DNA of 64,000 nt from a virus, in the IMG/VR virus record IMGVR_UViG_3300028572_000010, positions 1-64,000 of that record. One strand, given 5' to 3'. The translations under genes and the position numbers were made by a program. Positions 8,754 through 17,455 of the stretch are shown here, in pieces. Numbering within the stretch: position 1 is the stretch's first letter; each line of letters begins with the position of its first letter. The notes beneath the pieces are model-generated. The model did not search any database, was not told the DNA's origin, and saw only the letters and a list, made by a program, of their open reading frames with translations.

Positions 8754-9404
8754 ATGGATTTAACTAATATAACAGCAGAGACAGCATATACGTTAGGATT
8801 TATCTGGGCCGACGGGTCTATATCTAAAGAAAATAAAATTAAAATAGCTATAAAACAAGTTGATGCAGTAATTATTGAACCAACACTTATGAAAGCCTGG
8901 AATTGGAATATACGTAGAAATATACAAAAAACAAATCCACCAGGGCAATTACAAATGAGTTTTCAAAAAGGTAGTGTAGAATTAGCAACTAAATTAATTA
9001 GTTACAATTATAGAAGTAAAGATCAAGCTCCTACAATATTAAGCATTATACCTGAAAACCTAACTCATTACTGGTGGAGGGGTTACAGTGATGGGGATGG
9101 TTGTTTTTGTATATCCAGAGATGGTCATTGTTCTTATAGTATTTGTGGTCCCTACACTCAAGATTGGTCTGCTTTTGAGAAATTAGTATTACCTATGGAG
9201 ATTCATTATAGAATAGGGAGGGAGATTAATAAAAAAACTGGACATAAGGGTTCTAGAATAGTTATACCTAGCATTTGTGGTGGTTATAAATTCGGTAACT
9301 ATATTTATCAAGGCTTTCTAGAAGACAGAATTGGACTGACTAGAAAGTATGAGAAATATCTACAATTCAACTTACCAAGAAATGAAAGAAGAAGGCCTGC
9401 TTAA
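8754..9404 (+). CDS. free-standing LAGLIDADG homing endonuclease
   Basis: 216 residues. Two LAGLIDADG-type helices are visible: LGFIWADGS near residue 14 and WWRGYSDGDG near residue 120, each carrying the acidic residue that binds metal. The family cuts long DNA sites to spread its own gene. The start at 8754 is chosen over 8706 because a full TTGACA-N17-TACTGT-N6 element ends right before it, and the extra 16 residues would overlap that promoter. It is the only plus-strand gene between minus-strand virion genes, and its 3' end overlaps the opposing gene by four bases, consistent with insertion of a mobile gene. Confidence 0.85.
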   Translation: MDLTNITAETAYTLGFIWADGSISKENKIKIAIKQVDAVIIEPTLMKAWNWNIRRNIQKTNPPGQLQMSFQKGSVELATKLISYNYRSKDQAPTILSIIPENLTHYWWRGYSDGDGCFCISRDGHCSYSICGPYTQDWSAFEKLVLPMEIHYRIGREINKKTGHKGSRIVIPSICGGYKFGNYIYQGFLEDRIGLTRKYEKYLQFNLPRNERRRPA

Positions 9405-9685
9405 CTATGATGTACAAGCAGTAAAGTCTGAATACACCAGCCCGCAAAAATTAATATCACATTTACGGCTACCAATACTCCAGTAGTTTTAGCTTTAGAT
9501 AATTCAAGTTTTTCGACCTTTTCTCTCAGACTTTTTACTTCATCTGCTTGAGCACAACTTAGCTTAATATCAGTAATATCCTTAGCTAATTGTTTTTGAC
9601 CAGTCCTGAGTTCTTCAAGATTATCTTTAATAGTTTTTCTCCATTCAGCATTCAATTGCTGTTCTAATTGTGTTTCGTTCGACAT
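9401..9685 (-). CDS. coiled-coil protein with C-terminal membrane anchor
   Basis: 94 residues: charged helix with heptad-like leucines (residues 1-65, DEVKSLREKVEKLELSKAK) then a hydrophobic segment VLVAVNVILIFAGWCIQTLL (about 70-90). This layout resembles XhlA or holin-accessory type proteins, but it is short on specific motifs. It ends the long minus-strand operon. Confidence 0.5.
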   Translation of the reverse strand: MSNETQLEQQLNAEWRKTIKDNLEELRTGQKQLAKDITDIKLSCAQADEVKSLREKVEKLELSKAKTTGVLVAVNVILIFAGWCIQTLLLVHHS

Positions 9686-9697
9686 ATATTTGAGTAG

Positions 9698-10396
9698 TTA
9701 TTCTTCTTCATTACCTATGACTTTATTATACAATTTATCAAATTCTAGTCCAGTATATTGAGATTTATTTTTATTGAATATTTCAGAACCCCAAACTTTC
9801 TCCATCTCACTATCAGATACGCCCATTTCTTTAAGTAATCCATATAGCTTAATTTGAGTAGTTCCAACTTGATAAACGAATAATGCACGGTCAGGGTAAA
9901 AAATTACTTTGCCACCTACTCCAGTTCCAGGTAAGACATTGATGTGGGCTTCAGCTTCTCCAGATTCCTTAGTACGAGTATAGACACCTGGTAGTAAACG
10001 TTGTTGATGTGCAACTGAGTATTCCGCACCATGTAAGATTACTGTATTCCTTTCAGTAAGCCAGGGGATATGAGCGATAGTTGTAGTTTTGGTATCTAAT
10101 ACATTACCAGTTTTCTTATCTATCATCTGAAAAGTACCTCGTAATGGAGTGGACAAATCTCTTTTCTCCATTATAGCCTTATTTTGTTCTTTATAAGTTG
10201 GAGAATGTTCAGGAGCATTATAAGATAAGTCTGTTACTTTTAGTTTGTAGGCTGGACTTTCAATTGTATTAAGCTTCTTCTGAAAAGAATCCAAGGCTTT
10301 AGTATGTAACCATTCCCTAGTCTTCTCTGGATCGAAAAAACCACGCACATTCTTTGGAATAGGCAAACTATATAATGGATCTATATGATTGTTCAC
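9698..10396 (-). CDS. RNA polymerase beta subunit, N-terminal piece
   Basis: 232 residues. Residues 118-140 (TVILHGAEYSVAHQQRLLPG) match the beta protrusion motif of cellular RpoB (INGTERVIVSQLHRSPG), and residues 160-195 (GGKVIFYPDRALFVYQ) fit the following RpoB region. It ends before the part corresponding to the beta lobe, and the C-terminal beta domains are encoded more than 20 kb away at 31806. Split beta genes are known in phiKZ-like jumbo phages. Neighbours are putative virion proteins, consistent with a packaged polymerase. Confidence is high for the family, lower for whether it works as a separate subunit. Confidence 0.85.
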   Translation of the reverse strand: MNNHIDPLYSLPIPKNVRGFFDPEKTREWLHTKALDSFQKKLNTIESPAYKLKVTDLSYNAPEHSPTYKEQNKAIMEKRDLSTPLRGTFQMIDKKTGNVLDTKTTTIAHIPWLTERNTVILHGAEYSVAHQQRLLPGVYTRTKESGEAEAHINVLPGTGVGGKVIFYPDRALFVYQVGTTQIKLYGLLKEMGVSDSEMEKVWGSEIFNKNKSQYTGLEFDKLYNKVIGNEEE

Positions 10397-10398
10397 AA

Positions 10399-11208
10399 TT
10401 ATAATGATTGTGGAGCATTCAGCCTAGGTTGTAAACTATTTTGTTGAGTTTGTTGGGTAGCTTGGGCTGTGGCTGCGGTATTTTTCATAATACTATACAC
10501 CAAACCTATCAAAGCTGTTCCACCTATCACACTAGCCAGAGTCTGCCAATTATTCTTTAACCACTGACCACTAAGTTCTCCAGCCCTCCCTAACATAGAA
10601 TTAGTGACTAGAGACTTTATTTTAGGATCTTGCATCATCACACTAGATAATGTTTTATGATCTCCAGTTAGGCCTTGTTTAGCAGCACTACCTAAATCAG
10701 ACCAGGAAGCATTACTAAAACTGGATTTAGCTCCTCTCTCTATCTGACTACTTAAGAATTTGGCTAAATCTGGATGATAAGTACCTATAGTATTTATTGC
10801 TACTGCTTGCTGTTCAGGAGGTAAATTTTGAAAACTAGTAAATACATCATTAAGTTTACCTTGATTATCAGCTAATGAAGCACTATTTATAGGATGTGCT
10901 AGTATCTGTGAAAATGAAGGAGTGACTGTATTTTTAAATTGCTCAGGAGTAGTGGAAGCTAATTGATTATCTGGTATACTACTAATAGATTTCTCTATAT
11001 TAGGCAAAGCTGATTCTACTTTAGGATAAACACTTTCAAAATCATTTATTGTATGCTGAGTTTGAGAGAGAAGAGGTGCCTTAATACCTGAGATAACTGG
11101 ACTAGGAGCTGAAGGTGTTATTTGAGGTGTAGGAGGAGTTACTTGAGCAAACTTATTTATCTCACTAAGTACTCCTCTATAAAAAGCATTATTTTGCATA
11201 TTCAACAC
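10399..11208 (-). CDS. putative internal virion protein with membrane helix
   Basis: 269 residues. N-terminus NNAFYRGVLSEINKFAQ belongs to the recurrent aromatic-xx-Gly tag family of this genome. A Pro/Ser-rich linker and a helical region follow, and near residues 220-240 there is a hydrophobic segment (SVIGGTALIGLVYSIM), then a Gln-rich tail. An alternative start at 11199 would shorten the overlap with the upstream gene. Function not known; packaging into the virion is inferred from the tag and context. Confidence 0.55.
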   Translation of the reverse strand: MLNMQNNAFYRGVLSEINKFAQVTPPTPQITPSAPSPVISGIKAPLLSQTQHTINDFESVYPKVESALPNIEKSISSIPDNQLASTTPEQFKNTVTPSFSQILAHPINSASLADNQGKLNDVFTSFQNLPPEQQAVAINTIGTYHPDLAKFLSSQIERGAKSSFSNASWSDLGSAAKQGLTGDHKTLSSVMMQDPKIKSLVTNSMLGRAGELSGQWLKNNWQTLASVIGGTALIGLVYSIMKNTAATAQATQQTQQNSLQPRLNAPQSL

Positions 11209-12157
11209 CTACAGGATATTGAGCTTTTTCTTCCTTCTCTTTTTTCTTTAGATGATTATTTAATAGTATACCGAATGTACCAGCTGTACCTAAACCAGCT
11301 AATGCCTTCCAAGTATCTTTAGTCTGTCCCCAATAATTACCAGTAAGCTTGTTTACAAATGCATTACCACCTTTAGAAGCTTTATTAGATAAACTATCTT
11401 CAGCACTTAACAAGCTAGCATCATCAGTAGGGAGATTCTTCATAATAGTACTACTATCAATACCAGGTACTGCTGAGGGAGCAAATCCCATAGCATTTGG
11501 TGCATTTTCTGTTAAAGATTTAGTAGTTGGTTCTACATAATTATCAGCCACACCTAATGCACCTAAACCTGCGATAGGGGTAACCCATTTATGTTGATTA
11601 GTGAAACCTTTTACAGCATTAAGACCTGGTACTTTATTTATCAGACCTTTTGTCAAACTAAGTAAAGAAGCAGCTTCTTTATCCAATTCTTCTGCAGCAG
11701 CTTTACAGAATGCATCTACTAATGGTGTTTCTTCACTCATTTTATTCATTTGTTGAGCTAGCATTAACTGCTTAGTATAATTCTTTTTAGCTTCGGCTAT
11801 CTGAGCATTTCCTTGATTCTCCTGATATTTGTCATAAAGCGCTTTAGTTCCTAAGAATCCTATAGGCAAACCTACTAAGGCTGAGAGAGGAGAAACATAC
11901 CAATCAGGCTGCATTGGTTCTGCTGATTTACCGAAACCTTGTAATGGACCAGCTTCCCCAGGAGTTACTGAAGCAATTCCATTATTTTCCGGTAATTGTA
12001 GCTTGATTTTATTTTGCTCTACTTTAGGTGGATTTAATTTACTCCCCATATCTGTGAGCAACCTTAGTCCGGCAAATACACTTCCGCCACCCAAAGCAGA
12101 TAACAACATCAATTCTGGGGGAGTATAGCCTGAAGCTTTCTTTAAAATTTCATTCAT
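11189..12157 (-). CDS. putative internal virion membrane protein
   Basis: 322 residues with hydrophobic Gly/Ala-rich segments near residues 18-33, 90-108, 192-205 and 285-300. Residues 148-160 (PLVDAFCKAAAEELDKEA) resemble the tag helices found at the N-termini of neighbouring proteins, here in an internal position. It overlaps both flanking genes slightly, so it is translated from one operon mRNA. No enzymatic motif seen. Confidence 0.5.
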   Translation of the reverse strand: MNEILKKASGYTPPELMLLSALGGGSVFAGLRLLTDMGSKLNPPKVEQNKIKLQLPENNGIASVTPGEAGPLQGFGKSAEPMQPDWYVSPLSALVGLPIGFLGTKALYDKYQENQGNAQIAEAKKNYTKQLMLAQQMNKMSEETPLVDAFCKAAAEELDKEAASLLSLTKGLINKVPGLNAVKGFTNQHKWVTPIAGLGALGVADNYVEPTTKSLTENAPNAMGFAPSAVPGIDSSTIMKNLPTDDASLLSAEDSLSNKASKGGNAFVNKLTGNYWGQTKDTWKALAGLGTAGTFGILLNNHLKKKEKEEKAQYPVGVEYAK

Positions 12158-12558
12158 ATATTGTTTTCCTTCTCTTTCTCCAACTCTGCTTTAACATCCA
12201 GGTTTTCAACATATTCAACAAACATTACCAAATCTCCTTTATGGGTCCAATTATCAGACCGATTCAAAACTCTATATCTTCTAGAGTTATTATATAAATC
12301 TTGTAATAATTGAGCATGTTCATCATCACTACATGGTTTTAAAAATATACACTTATAGATCTCATTAGGAATAGGTACATTATTTGATTTTATACCTAGT
12401 TGAGTTTCAAAAGCATCAAGTATCTTATCCGGGTCACTACTTTTAAATAAATCTTTCTGAATCTGTTCTTCAGACTTTGGTTCCCAAGGTACCTCACTCA
12501 ATGTTCCTTGCAGCATGAAGTCTTCACGATTCTTAATCTCAATATTTTTCTTAGGCAT
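12154..12558 (-). CDS. hypothetical soluble protein
   Basis: 134 residues, charged and without membrane segments. It contains a central region EIYKCIFLKPCSDDEHAQLL and a Lys/Glu-rich end. Not recognised. Overlaps the next gene by four bases (ATGA type), so translation is probably coupled. Confidence 0.5.
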   Translation of the reverse strand: MPKKNIEIKNREDFMLQGTLSEVPWEPKSEEQIQKDLFKSSDPDKILDAFETQLGIKSNNVPIPNEIYKCIFLKPCSDDEHAQLLQDLYNNSRRYRVLNRSDNWTHKGDLVMFVEYVENLDVKAELEKEKENNI

Positions 12559-12560
12559 AA

Positions 12561-12899
12561 TTATAGAGTTGAAGGGTTTTTAATATGTTCTATTAAAGAT
12601 CTGGTAGCTTCTTCGTATTGTTGTTTTTCCCTGATTTTCTTTAATTGTTGATTAGTACTATCCTCATTAGCCTGCAACCCCATATAAGCACCAGTACCTC
12701 CTAATGCACCTACCGCTAATGCTGAGGCTCCGTAAAGATTTAATAGACCTTTACCTACATTAGTGAACGATTCTGGTGAAAAGAACAAGCCACCTCCACC
12801 AGCCTCTTTACTCAAGGCTCTCTCCAAGTCTAACAATGTCTTACCTTCTTTAGCTAATTCAGCAGAGATTGCTTCTTTTATCAATTCAGCTTTATTCAT
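12561..12899 (-). CDS. small membrane protein with N-terminal amphipathic helix
   Basis: 112 residues. N-terminus NKAELIKEAISAELAKEGKT is an amphipathic helix with Lys-Glu-Ala repeats similar to the tag helices. Residues 52-75 (LLNLYGASALAVGALGGTGA) are a Gly/Ala membrane segment. A virion-internal or membrane role is inferred only. Confidence 0.5.
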   Translation of the reverse strand: MNKAELIKEAISAELAKEGKTLLDLERALSKEAGGGGLFFSPESFTNVGKGLLNLYGASALAVGALGGTGAYMGLQANEDSTNQQLKKIREKQQYEEATRSLIEHIKNPSTL

Positions 12900-12902
12900 A
12901 TA

Positions 12903-13205
12903 TTAATATTTATCAGTATCAATCTTATAAGTTCTAGTCTTGTCATCGTAATTAGCAAACTTACTACGATGATAATAATCATAAATCACACTACCCAGAC
13001 CAAAACCTAATAGTGTTAACAATACTTGGGTAGTCTTGCTTAAATCATTAAATTTAGCAACTACCAATCCTATAGCGGAACCAGCTACACTAGATAATAA
13101 CTTTTCAAGTTTCTGTTTATTCTCTGCTTGATTCAATTCCTGTTTCTGCTCACTACTCAGGTTATTATCATTATTAACCAGATTCATTATAGTATCAATA
13201 TCCAT
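12903..13205 (-). CDS. small membrane protein
   Basis: 100 residues. A charged helix (residues 15-35) is followed by two hydrophobic stretches, SSVAGSAIGLVVAKF and TQVLLTLLGFGLGSVIY, and a Tyr/Lys/Asp-rich tail. The double hydrophobic hairpin resembles the glycine-zipper proteins elsewhere in the window. No function recognised. Confidence 0.5.
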   Translation of the reverse strand: MDIDTIMNLVNNDNNLSSEQKQELNQAENKQKLEKLLSSVAGSAIGLVVAKFNDLSKTTQVLLTLLGFGLGSVIYDYYHRSKFANYDDKTRTYKIDTDKY

Positions 13206-13209
13206 TTAA

Positions 13210-14121
13210 TTAAGGAAATATGTTTAATTTAGGATCATTAATAGCGTTAGGTAGCATCTGTCTACCAGCTATATTTAAACCAGCCATACCTAGAGCTGGT
13301 AACATCACTCTTTTACCAAGTTTTCCACCTTCTGCATCTTCTTCAGCATTTTCTTGAGTCGTATTTAACAGATTACGTTTAGCTAAATGATATAATAAAC
13401 CACTACCAGCACCTATCCCACTAGCTAGCAAGGCATTACCGGCTATAGTTCCTGCACCCTCAGTAGATATTGGACCGTTATCTGATTGTTGTACTGGTAC
13501 TTCTCCACCAATTCTACCAGGTAATAGAGGAAGTTTAGTAATTCCATTAGCCAATCCTTGCACTCCTCTACCTATTACATGATTGGCATTATCAAAAAAA
13601 CTTGGTCCATCACCTTCTTTAATGAATTCCTCCAACTCTTTTAACATACCTTCTTTTACTTTTTCCAAGTTTACATTAAGAGGAGTAACTGTTTCTTTTA
13701 GTTGGGCTTTGACTTTTCTAGGTTTAGGAATAGCTTTCCATTTACTATCTCCCTGATGTTTTAAAGTATAGGTTGGATTATTTCGTCCTTCTTGCAAAGT
13801 AAAATATATACTACCTGGATCTGATCTATGTACCTGAGCCCTACCCTTAATCTTAGCATTGGAAAATACATTAGGTAGTGGTGCTTCTGGCATCTTCTCC
13901 AATTCTGTATCATACTCACTTAGATCACCTTTAAAACTATAAGTATGAGTACCATCAGAGAAATGTATATTACCATTATCCTTGGCGAACTGCCAGGTAG
14001 ATTGAGAAGTGTTGTGAGGGAATAAATCACCACTCTTCATTTCAAAGATATTGTTACCTTGTTTATATAGTGCCAGGATATCTTTAACACCTTCACTAAA
14101 ATCATTAATATCTAGTTTCAT
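13210..14121 (-). CDS. putative virion protein, soluble N-part and membrane C-part
   Basis: 303 residues. The N-terminal half is beta-rich and includes a compact block (residues about 95-130, KGRAQVHRSDPGSIYFTLQ and TYTLKHQGDSKWKAIPK) that looks conserved but that I cannot name. The C-terminal third has Gly/Ala-rich hydrophobic segments (AGNALLASGIGAGSGLLYHL). It overlaps the upstream small gene by four bases. Confidence 0.5.
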   Translation of the reverse strand: MKLDINDFSEGVKDILALYKQGNNIFEMKSGDLFPHNTSQSTWQFAKDNGNIHFSDGTHTYSFKGDLSEYDTELEKMPEAPLPNVFSNAKIKGRAQVHRSDPGSIYFTLQEGRNNPTYTLKHQGDSKWKAIPKPRKVKAQLKETVTPLNVNLEKVKEGMLKELEEFIKEGDGPSFFDNANHVIGRGVQGLANGITKLPLLPGRIGGEVPVQQSDNGPISTEGAGTIAGNALLASGIGAGSGLLYHLAKRNLLNTTQENAEEDAEGGKLGKRVMLPALGMAGLNIAGRQMLPNAINDPKLNIFP

Positions 14122-14330
14122 ATAGTTCTGGTAAACCCTGGGCTGTTTGTCTGTATATTAGGTGTCATACCGCCAATACTAGGAACAGGACTAGGTCGTG
14201 GGGCAGGATTAGGAGGAGGTAATGAAGCTGATTGTGGAGCTGGATTTGTATTACTAAAACTTGTATTTGGTTGATTAGCGAAACCAAACTCATTAGCTTC
14301 TTTAAGGATTTGTGTAAGATATAGAAACAT
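14118..14330 (-). CDS. small Pro/Asn-rich tagged protein
   Basis: 70 residues starting at 14330, four bases after the upstream stop; a longer frame would run far into the upstream gene. The N-terminal 15 residues form a helix (MFLYLTQILKEANEFGFA) and the rest is Pro/Ser/Asn rich and probably disordered. The layout (short helix then disordered tail) matches other tagged proteins here. Confidence 0.5.
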   Translation of the reverse strand: MFLYLTQILKEANEFGFANQPNTSFSNTNPAPQSASLPPPNPAPRPSPVPSIGGMTPNIQTNSPGFTRTI

Positions 14331-14334
14331 ATGA

Positions 14335-15096
14335 TTATTTATGTGGTACTGTATTTGTTGCATTATTAACAGGACTAATAGGTTTAACATTAGGAATACT
14401 ATTAGTAGGAGCTGAGGTAGGAGTTGGTTCTATAACACCATGACTCTGATTACTAGGAGCACTAGTAGGTAGATCGTCAGGACCATGATTCAGACTACTA
14501 GGAGCCCTGTCTGGAAGTTCTTGAGGAGGAGGAGTAGGTTTGGGAACTCCATCTCCAGAATTAAACATATCTCTAATACCTTGATTACCTAAGAATGCTC
14601 CTGAAGCTGCACCACCTAAACCACCCAGCATCAGACCAGACATTGGATGACCTAGCAATGCACCAATTAATAGTCCTCCTAAACCACCACCCATACTACC
14701 AGAGAGTAGACTAGATAATAGGTTTGGATTGTTATGTAATGCTTGCTGTATAAATTGAGGCATCCAGGATTGATGCTCCAGCCAATTTTGACCCTGGCTT
14801 AATCCTCCATTATTAAGTCCGCCTAGGAAGTTTTCATAACCTTTCTCAGTATCTTGTAAATCTGCTTGTTTATGTATTTGAGGTAGTAGTTGAGTAAATC
14901 TAATAATCTCATTAGCTAGCTTAACCTTGTATTGAGGGTCACCAGATTCTTTAGCTAGTACGTCAAAGGCTTGCGTCCAAATATCTACTATTTCATCAGC
15001 TTGCTTAATATAGCCTTTGAGGAAATCTACGTCACACTTCTCTTCTTCAGCCAGCTTTAAGAAACCGCTTACAAATTCATTATATAAGTTACTCAT
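14335..15096 (-). CDS. putative internal virion protein with glycine zipper
   Basis: 253 residues. The N-terminus LYNEFVSGFLKLAEEE and then FLKGYIKQADEI are two copies of the [FY]xxG[FY]xKxA helix. Residues about 130-180 are a strongly Gly-rich hydrophobic region (GLGGLLIGALLGHPMSGLMLG), suited to tight helix packing in a membrane. The C-terminus is Pro/Ser/Asn-rich and disordered. Role in DNA ejection or as a packaged protein is inferred. Confidence 0.55.
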   Translation of the reverse strand: MSNLYNEFVSGFLKLAEEEKCDVDFLKGYIKQADEIVDIWTQAFDVLAKESGDPQYKVKLANEIIRFTQLLPQIHKQADLQDTEKGYENFLGGLNNGGLSQGQNWLEHQSWMPQFIQQALHNNPNLLSSLLSGSMGGGLGGLLIGALLGHPMSGLMLGGLGGAASGAFLGNQGIRDMFNSGDGVPKPTPPPQELPDRAPSSLNHGPDDLPTSAPSNQSHGVIEPTPTSAPTNSIPNVKPISPVNNATNTVPHK

Positions 15097-15098
15097 AA

Positions 15099-16118
15099 TT
15101 ATTTGGTTAACTCTGCCTCTCTACGTACTTGTTCTAGTAAATGTGCAATAGTCTGAAAATTCTCAGTATTTCCTTTATTAGACCAAGGAGTAGGGTTATA
15201 ACCTATATTAGCTAATGTACCAGGACTTGTCACTAGATTATTTGATCCAGAACTAAAGAAACTATTTAATCTTTGTTTAGCATCATTGATTAAGGCCGGA
15301 TCGCCAGACCTTAGTTCCTGTCTTATACCAGGGTTATTCTTAGTACCTACTAGACTATCTGCTACACTACCTAGCAAATCTGAATGTTGTTGAGCTTTAT
15401 CTCCTCCTTCATTTAATAAAGCTTGAACTGCAGCCCCACCAGATAACGGTACAGCAGCTACACTACCAGCAGCAGCAGTCATGGCTCGAGGTGCAGCAAA
15501 ACCTGGTAAGAAGCTTTGTATAGCTGGGGCAGTACTTCTAAGAGCTGATGGTAGTAGTTTGGAGGCAAGGTTGGTTATTGGTCTCATAGATACTGATCTA
15601 CCTAGACTACCAAATCCACCCATAGGAACAGATTTACCAGCCAAACCTAAACCACCTAATACTGCTTGAGATGCACCACCTACACCTTGAACTGCTCTTA
15701 AACCAGGACTTAAGTTATCAGGATTTGAAACACTATCATATATATTATTAATTCCACTAAGAGCATCAACTCCACCAGATACTCCATTAAGGCCCCATTT
15801 CTTTACAGCCAAACCACCTAAACCTGCTCCAACTCCAGTAGCTATTCCATTATTCAAAGAGTTAAATGAGGTAGGGGCAGGAGTGGTAGGAGTGGTAGGA
15901 GTAGAGGTAGTAATTGATTGGGTTGGGCTTGTTGCAGGATTATCAAAATATCTATTCAATCCATAAGTACCTAGAGCGCCAGCACCAATACCTAATCCTC
16001 CTAATACATAAGGATTCTGATACCAATGTTTTTTAGATGGTTCTTTAGCTAGTTCAGATAGTTTGGTTAGTTTGGTTAACTCAGCTAGTAAACCTTTATA
16101 GAAGGATGTTTTATTCAT
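15099..16118 (-). CDS. putative internal virion protein, Gly/Ala rich
   Basis: 339 residues. N-terminus MNKTSFYKGLLAELTKL is a tag-like helix, followed by KKHWYQNPYVLGGLGIGAGALGTYGL, a hydrophobic Gly-rich helix. A Thr/Pro linker and further Gly/Ala/Leu-rich segments follow (GVGAGLGGLAVKKWGL, GGASQAVLGGLGLAGK). No catalytic motif. Overlaps the upstream HUH-like gene by four bases. Confidence 0.5.
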   Translation of the reverse strand: MNKTSFYKGLLAELTKLTKLSELAKEPSKKHWYQNPYVLGGLGIGAGALGTYGLNRYFDNPATSPTQSITTSTPTTPTTPAPTSFNSLNNGIATGVGAGLGGLAVKKWGLNGVSGGVDALSGINNIYDSVSNPDNLSPGLRAVQGVGGASQAVLGGLGLAGKSVPMGGFGSLGRSVSMRPITNLASKLLPSALRSTAPAIQSFLPGFAAPRAMTAAAGSVAAVPLSGGAAVQALLNEGGDKAQQHSDLLGSVADSLVGTKNNPGIRQELRSGDPALINDAKQRLNSFFSSGSNNLVTSPGTLANIGYNPTPWSNKGNTENFQTIAHLLEQVRREAELTK

Positions 16119-16924
16119 TGAGAACGAAGTAAATGCAGGGCTACAGTTGACTTTAATTCATTATATTTGATTAATTCTAAAGAGTCTAAAGAATCTATAT
16201 GTTTGATCAATTCATTAACACGATAATGCCAGGAATTACCTAGTACATCTCTTAAAACCATATTATAGGATTCACTAGTTAATTGCAAGCCTTCAGCAAA
16301 TGACTTGAGCTTATTACGGTATGCTTTAGTATACTTATTTAATATCTGACATTTATCTACTACCGCCATACCCCAACTAAAGAAGAATCTAATGTATTTA
16401 TCTCTCTTTTCTCTTTTATAAGGAACATTAGATACTAAATACCATTTATATGCAGTTAGATTCTTTCTAATAGGGGTTAGGAATATTCGACCTAAACCCA
16501 GCTTTTTACCTATACTCATTAGTTTACTATTAATAACTTGCCAGGTAGTAGGGAGGCTATTTCTATACTTCTTGGTATAATAGTTGTAGAATTTCAAGCT
16601 ATCCTTATCTTTAAAATGCTTATATAGATTGTAGTATCTTTCACTCTGTTCAAAAGCTACCCAGTCAAAGTTAGTGACAGGACCAGGCATCTCCACACCT
16701 ATATGAGCATGTAGTTTACCAGAATCAGACCTGGTTACGATAGAGACTCCTTTACTAAACAACTTCTTTAAGCAGGCATTCAGCTTATTTAACTTGTTAG
16801 GAAATTCACCGTCATACTGATCAGACCTTTTAGCCGTAACCAGTATATCTCCAACCAAGTTCTGAGCTGATAGTTGGTCAATACTATAGACTAATTTAGA
16901 GATGATCTGACTACGTGAATACAT
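16115..16924 (-). CDS. putative HUH-type Rep or relaxase-like protein
   Basis: 269 residues, basic, no membrane segment. Residues about 68-80 read GKLHAHIGVEMPG, an His-x-His in a beta-strand context as in the metal site of HUH nickases, preceded by ILVTAKRSD and followed by Tyr-rich helices (SERYYNLYKHF, KFYNYYTKKY) that could supply the catalytic Tyr. The later stretch GRIFLTPIRKNLTAYKWYL resembles Rep proteins of rolling-circle replicons. A nicking role in replication or transfer is inferred and not certain. It is the first gene of the long minus-strand operon, behind a promoter. Confidence 0.45.
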   Translation of the reverse strand: MYSRSQIISKLVYSIDQLSAQNLVGDILVTAKRSDQYDGEFPNKLNKLNACLKKLFSKGVSIVTRSDSGKLHAHIGVEMPGPVTNFDWVAFEQSERYYNLYKHFKDKDSLKFYNYYTKKYRNSLPTTWQVINSKLMSIGKKLGLGRIFLTPIRKNLTAYKWYLVSNVPYKREKRDKYIRFFFSWGMAVVDKCQILNKYTKAYRNKLKSFAEGLQLTSESYNMVLRDVLGNSWHYRVNELIKHIDSLDSLELIKYNELKSTVALHLLRSQ

Positions 16925-16938
16925 TTAGATAAATAAAG

Positions 16939-16966
16939 AGTTTAGAGGTATACGGATTATTGTCAA
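16939..16966 (-). promoter_or_regulatory. sigma70-like promoter of the 16.9-9.4 kb operon
   Basis: On the minus strand TTGACA (16966-16961), 16-base spacer, TAAACT (16944-16939), 14 bases before ATG at 16924. Confidence 0.55.
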
Positions 16967-17016
16967 TTACTATTAGCTAAAAAAAGGAAACACATGAGAT
17001 ATTTCCTTCTAAAAGA

Positions 17017-17056
17017 ATGACCTAAGAGAGCCTTATTAGAAGAAATAAGAGGTCAT
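17017..17056 (-). terminator. hairpin after the Cys-repeat gene
   Basis: ATGACCT (17017-17023) pairs with AGGTCAT (17050-17056), with an inner CTTATT/AATAAG stem. On the minus strand a short T run follows. It lies just after the stop at 17060. Confidence 0.5.
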
Positions 17057-17059
17057 ATT

Positions 17060-17455
17060 TTATAGTTCAAGTTCTAGCCTTCTATCATTAATATTCAGTT
17101 CTGGTCTAGTATCATTTTGAATTATTTTAGGTCTGGGCGATGGTTCACAATCTATTAAATTAGTACAATTACTGCAACTACTACACTCACTACAAGTAAT
17201 ACAATTAATACACGCAATACAATCACTACAATCATCACAATAACTACAATCAATACAATCTCTACAATCAATACAATTACTACAATTATAACAATCTCTA
17301 CAACCATTACAACCACTACAACCACTACAAGCATTACAATCTCTACAATTATAACAATTAGTTAAGGTAGGTGAATATGTAGTAGCTGATTCTTCTGTAG
17401 ACCAACTATTATCGTTTTCGTCATACCATCTATCAGCTCTTTTTGTTAGTTTCAT
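17060..17455 (-). CDS. cysteine-repeat protein, Cys at every third residue
   Basis: 131 residues. Residues 34-97 contain 22 Cys spaced exactly every third position (pattern xxC repeated, with Asn, Asp, Ser and Gly between). The N-terminus is charged with WYDENDNSWST. Such periodicity fits either a metal cluster protein like a metallothionein or a left- or right-handed solenoid with Cys ladders. No signal peptide. The start overlaps the stop of the upstream small membrane gene (ATGA). Function unknown. Confidence 0.65.
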   Translation of the reverse strand: MKLTKRADRWYDENDNSWSTEESATTYSPTLTNCYNCRDCNACSGCSGCNGCRDCYNCSNCIDCRDCIDCSYCDDCSDCIACINCITCSECSSCSNCTNLIDCEPSPRPKIIQNDTRPELNINDRRLELEL

